Of a stretch of 16,883 nucleotides of DNA, positions 15,918 to 16,883 are shown piece by piece; position 1 is the first letter of the stretch; every line of letters begins with the position of its first letter. A model generated the notes under the pieces. The model made no database searches. It had not been told where the DNA came from and saw only the letters and a program-made list of their open reading frames with translations. The translations under genes and the position numbers were made by a program. Where the stretch lies: NCBI GenBank assembly GCA_946479075.1, contig CAMLDT010000058.1:1-16883 (forward strand), given 5' to 3'. Source of the DNA: an uncultured Polaromonas sp. (lineage in GTDB: Bacteria; Pseudomonadota; Gammaproteobacteria; Burkholderiales; Burkholderiaceae).

Positions 15918-16883
15918 CTAAGCGGCGTGCGCCAGGCTGCGGATGCCGAGCCGCTCGGGCGAGACGTATTGCTGGCGGTAAATCTCGAAGGGCATGGAGT
16001 CCGCCGCTTCAATCGTTTTCTGCTCGGCCAGCGATTGCCGTGTCAGGGCCTCGAAATGCGCTTGCTGGTCTGCCGAAAACGGCAGGTCCAGCAAAGTCTG
16101 CCGGGTGGACAGCGATTGCGCGCGGGCAAACGCCACGAAGGAGCTGTCGTGGTCCCGGATCATGGCGTCGAGCACGCGGGCCGAGGGCAGGCTGTCGGGC
16201 TGCTGCAGCGAGGCCTGCGACGCGCGCAAGGCTTGCGCATAGACGCTGCCGCCCTGCGCGGCATCGAGGGCCGCGGCGATGGGTGCGCACTGCGCGACCA
16301 GCTCGGCCCCCCAGTCGGTCAGCGACACCTGTTTGCCGCCACGCTCCAGCAGCAGCCCGGGTTCGCGTCCGCGGGCGGCGACGGCGTGCTGGTTGCGCGC
16401 CAGCGCGGCGATTTCCTGCGGTGTGTCGGGCGGGCTGTCGGTCAGCAGGCAGTGCAGCAAAAACACATCGAGAAAACGCATGGTGTCGGCCGCAATGCCA
16501 ACGGGCACAAACGGGTCCAGGTCCATCAGGCGGACCTCGACATATTCAACGCCGCGTTCGCGCAGCGCGTGCAGCGGACGCTCGCCCGGGAAGATCACGC
16601 GTTTCGGCCGGATGGTGCCGTAGAACTCGTTTTCGATCTGCAGCAGGCTGGTGGCAAGCTGGTTGTAGTCACCGCCGGGGTTCTGGATGCCGACCGCCTC
16701 ATACGCCGGGTAGGGCCGGGTCAGCGCATCTTGCAGCGAGGCGCCATAACCGTCGAGGCTGTTGTAGCTGACCTTGAGCGAGGCCTGGGCGTCGCTCTGG
16801 TAACCGAGCCGACCCATGCGCAGCGAGGTGCCGTGCGGCATGTACATGGTGCTGTTGCCCAGCGGCTGCAGCTCGTGCTGGCG
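15918..16883 (-). CDS. gshA: Glutamate-cysteine ligase, C-terminal part (runs off right edge)
   Basis: The last 321 codons of gamma-glutamylcysteine synthetase, the ATP-using first step of glutathione synthesis, in the cytoplasm. The frame is open at the right edge; the visible part begins RQHELQPLGNST and continues MYMPHGTSLRMGRLGYQS. It aligns by eye with the Escherichia coli type: TSLRMxxLGY, then LLQIENEFYGTIRPKR, GVEYVEVRLMDLDPFVPVGI, and the tail AxDSMPFEIY. QIENEFYGTIRPKR and EVRxMDLDPF are the most conserved. The stop at 15918 gives a C-terminus of usual length. The betaproteobacterial neighbour of this gene is often involved in glutathione or ribosome functions, but only ylqF is seen here. 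Confidence 0.95.
   Translation of the reverse strand, partial: RQHELQPLGNSTMYMPHGTSLRMGRLGYQSDAQASLKVSYNSLDGYGASLQDALTRPYPAYEAVGIQNPGGDYNQLATSLLQIENEFYGTIRPKRVIFPGERPLHALRERGVEYVEVRLMDLDPFVPVGIAADTMRFLDVFLLHCLLTDSPPDTPQEIAALARNQHAVAARGREPGLLLERGGKQVSLTDWGAELVAQCAPIAAALDAAQGGSVYAQALRASQASLQQPDSLPSARVLDAMIRDHDSSFVAFARAQSLSTRQTLLDLPFSADQQAHFEALTRQSLAEQKTIEAADSMPFEIYRQQYVSPERLGIRSLAHAA

Overview
The window is about 16.9 kb of GC-rich, gene-dense bacterial chromosome. Gene content and style point to a betaproteobacterium of the Comamonadaceae (Polaromonas / Rhodoferax / Variovorax type). Supporting signs are a DUF2242 lipoprotein, the DUF1800-DUF1501 pair, ylqF beside gshA, and two copies of a short 'ATAGCTGCT...GGGCTACAG' intergenic repeat of a kind I associate with that family from memory. 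No transposase, integrase, phage gene or CRISPR array is visible.

Layout: (1) 1-2160 holds the N-terminus of a membrane sensor-type protein (cut by the left edge, minus), a DUF2242 lipoprotein (minus) and a Tat-like or lipoprotein SGNH/GDSL hydrolase (plus). (2) 2162-3813 holds a TFIIB-type zinc-ribbon protein and a short HPF/RaiA-like ribosome-associated protein (both minus), divergent from an NhaR-type LysR regulator (plus). (3) 3886-5708 holds tRNA-Ala(CGC), then a 510-aa protein of unknown function with a possible GT-B-like C-terminal half and visibly lower GC than its neighbours. (4) 5821-9151 is a plus-strand run: exported DUF1800 protein, Tat-exported DUF1501 protein and a TerB-like protein. 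(5) 9152-12741 has two minus-strand redox genes: a flavodoxin-fold oxidoreductase with an unusual five-cysteine segment, and a molybdenum hydroxylase large subunit without its usual FAD and 2Fe-2S partners. (6) 12901-13764 has a small two-helix membrane protein and a stand-alone response-regulator receiver domain (plus). (7) 13806-16883 is minus-strand housekeeping and stress: two tandem Hsp20 proteins behind a convincing sigma-32 promoter, the circularly permuted GTPase YlqF, and the C-terminal part of GshA (cut by the right edge).

The most interesting structure I found is the leader of the Hsp20 operon. A near-consensus heat-shock promoter is followed by a stable GC-rich hairpin and then a second, AU-rich hairpin that would pair the start codon in an 8-bp stem and part of the Shine-Dalgarno sequence in a short upper stem. 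This layout is expected of an RNA thermometer. Second is the dispersed 63-nt repeat, whose two copies differ by compensatory base-pair changes. Third is the low-GC orphan gene beside the tRNA. Everything else looks like ordinary chromosomal content, and I saw no multi-gene system that I would call new.
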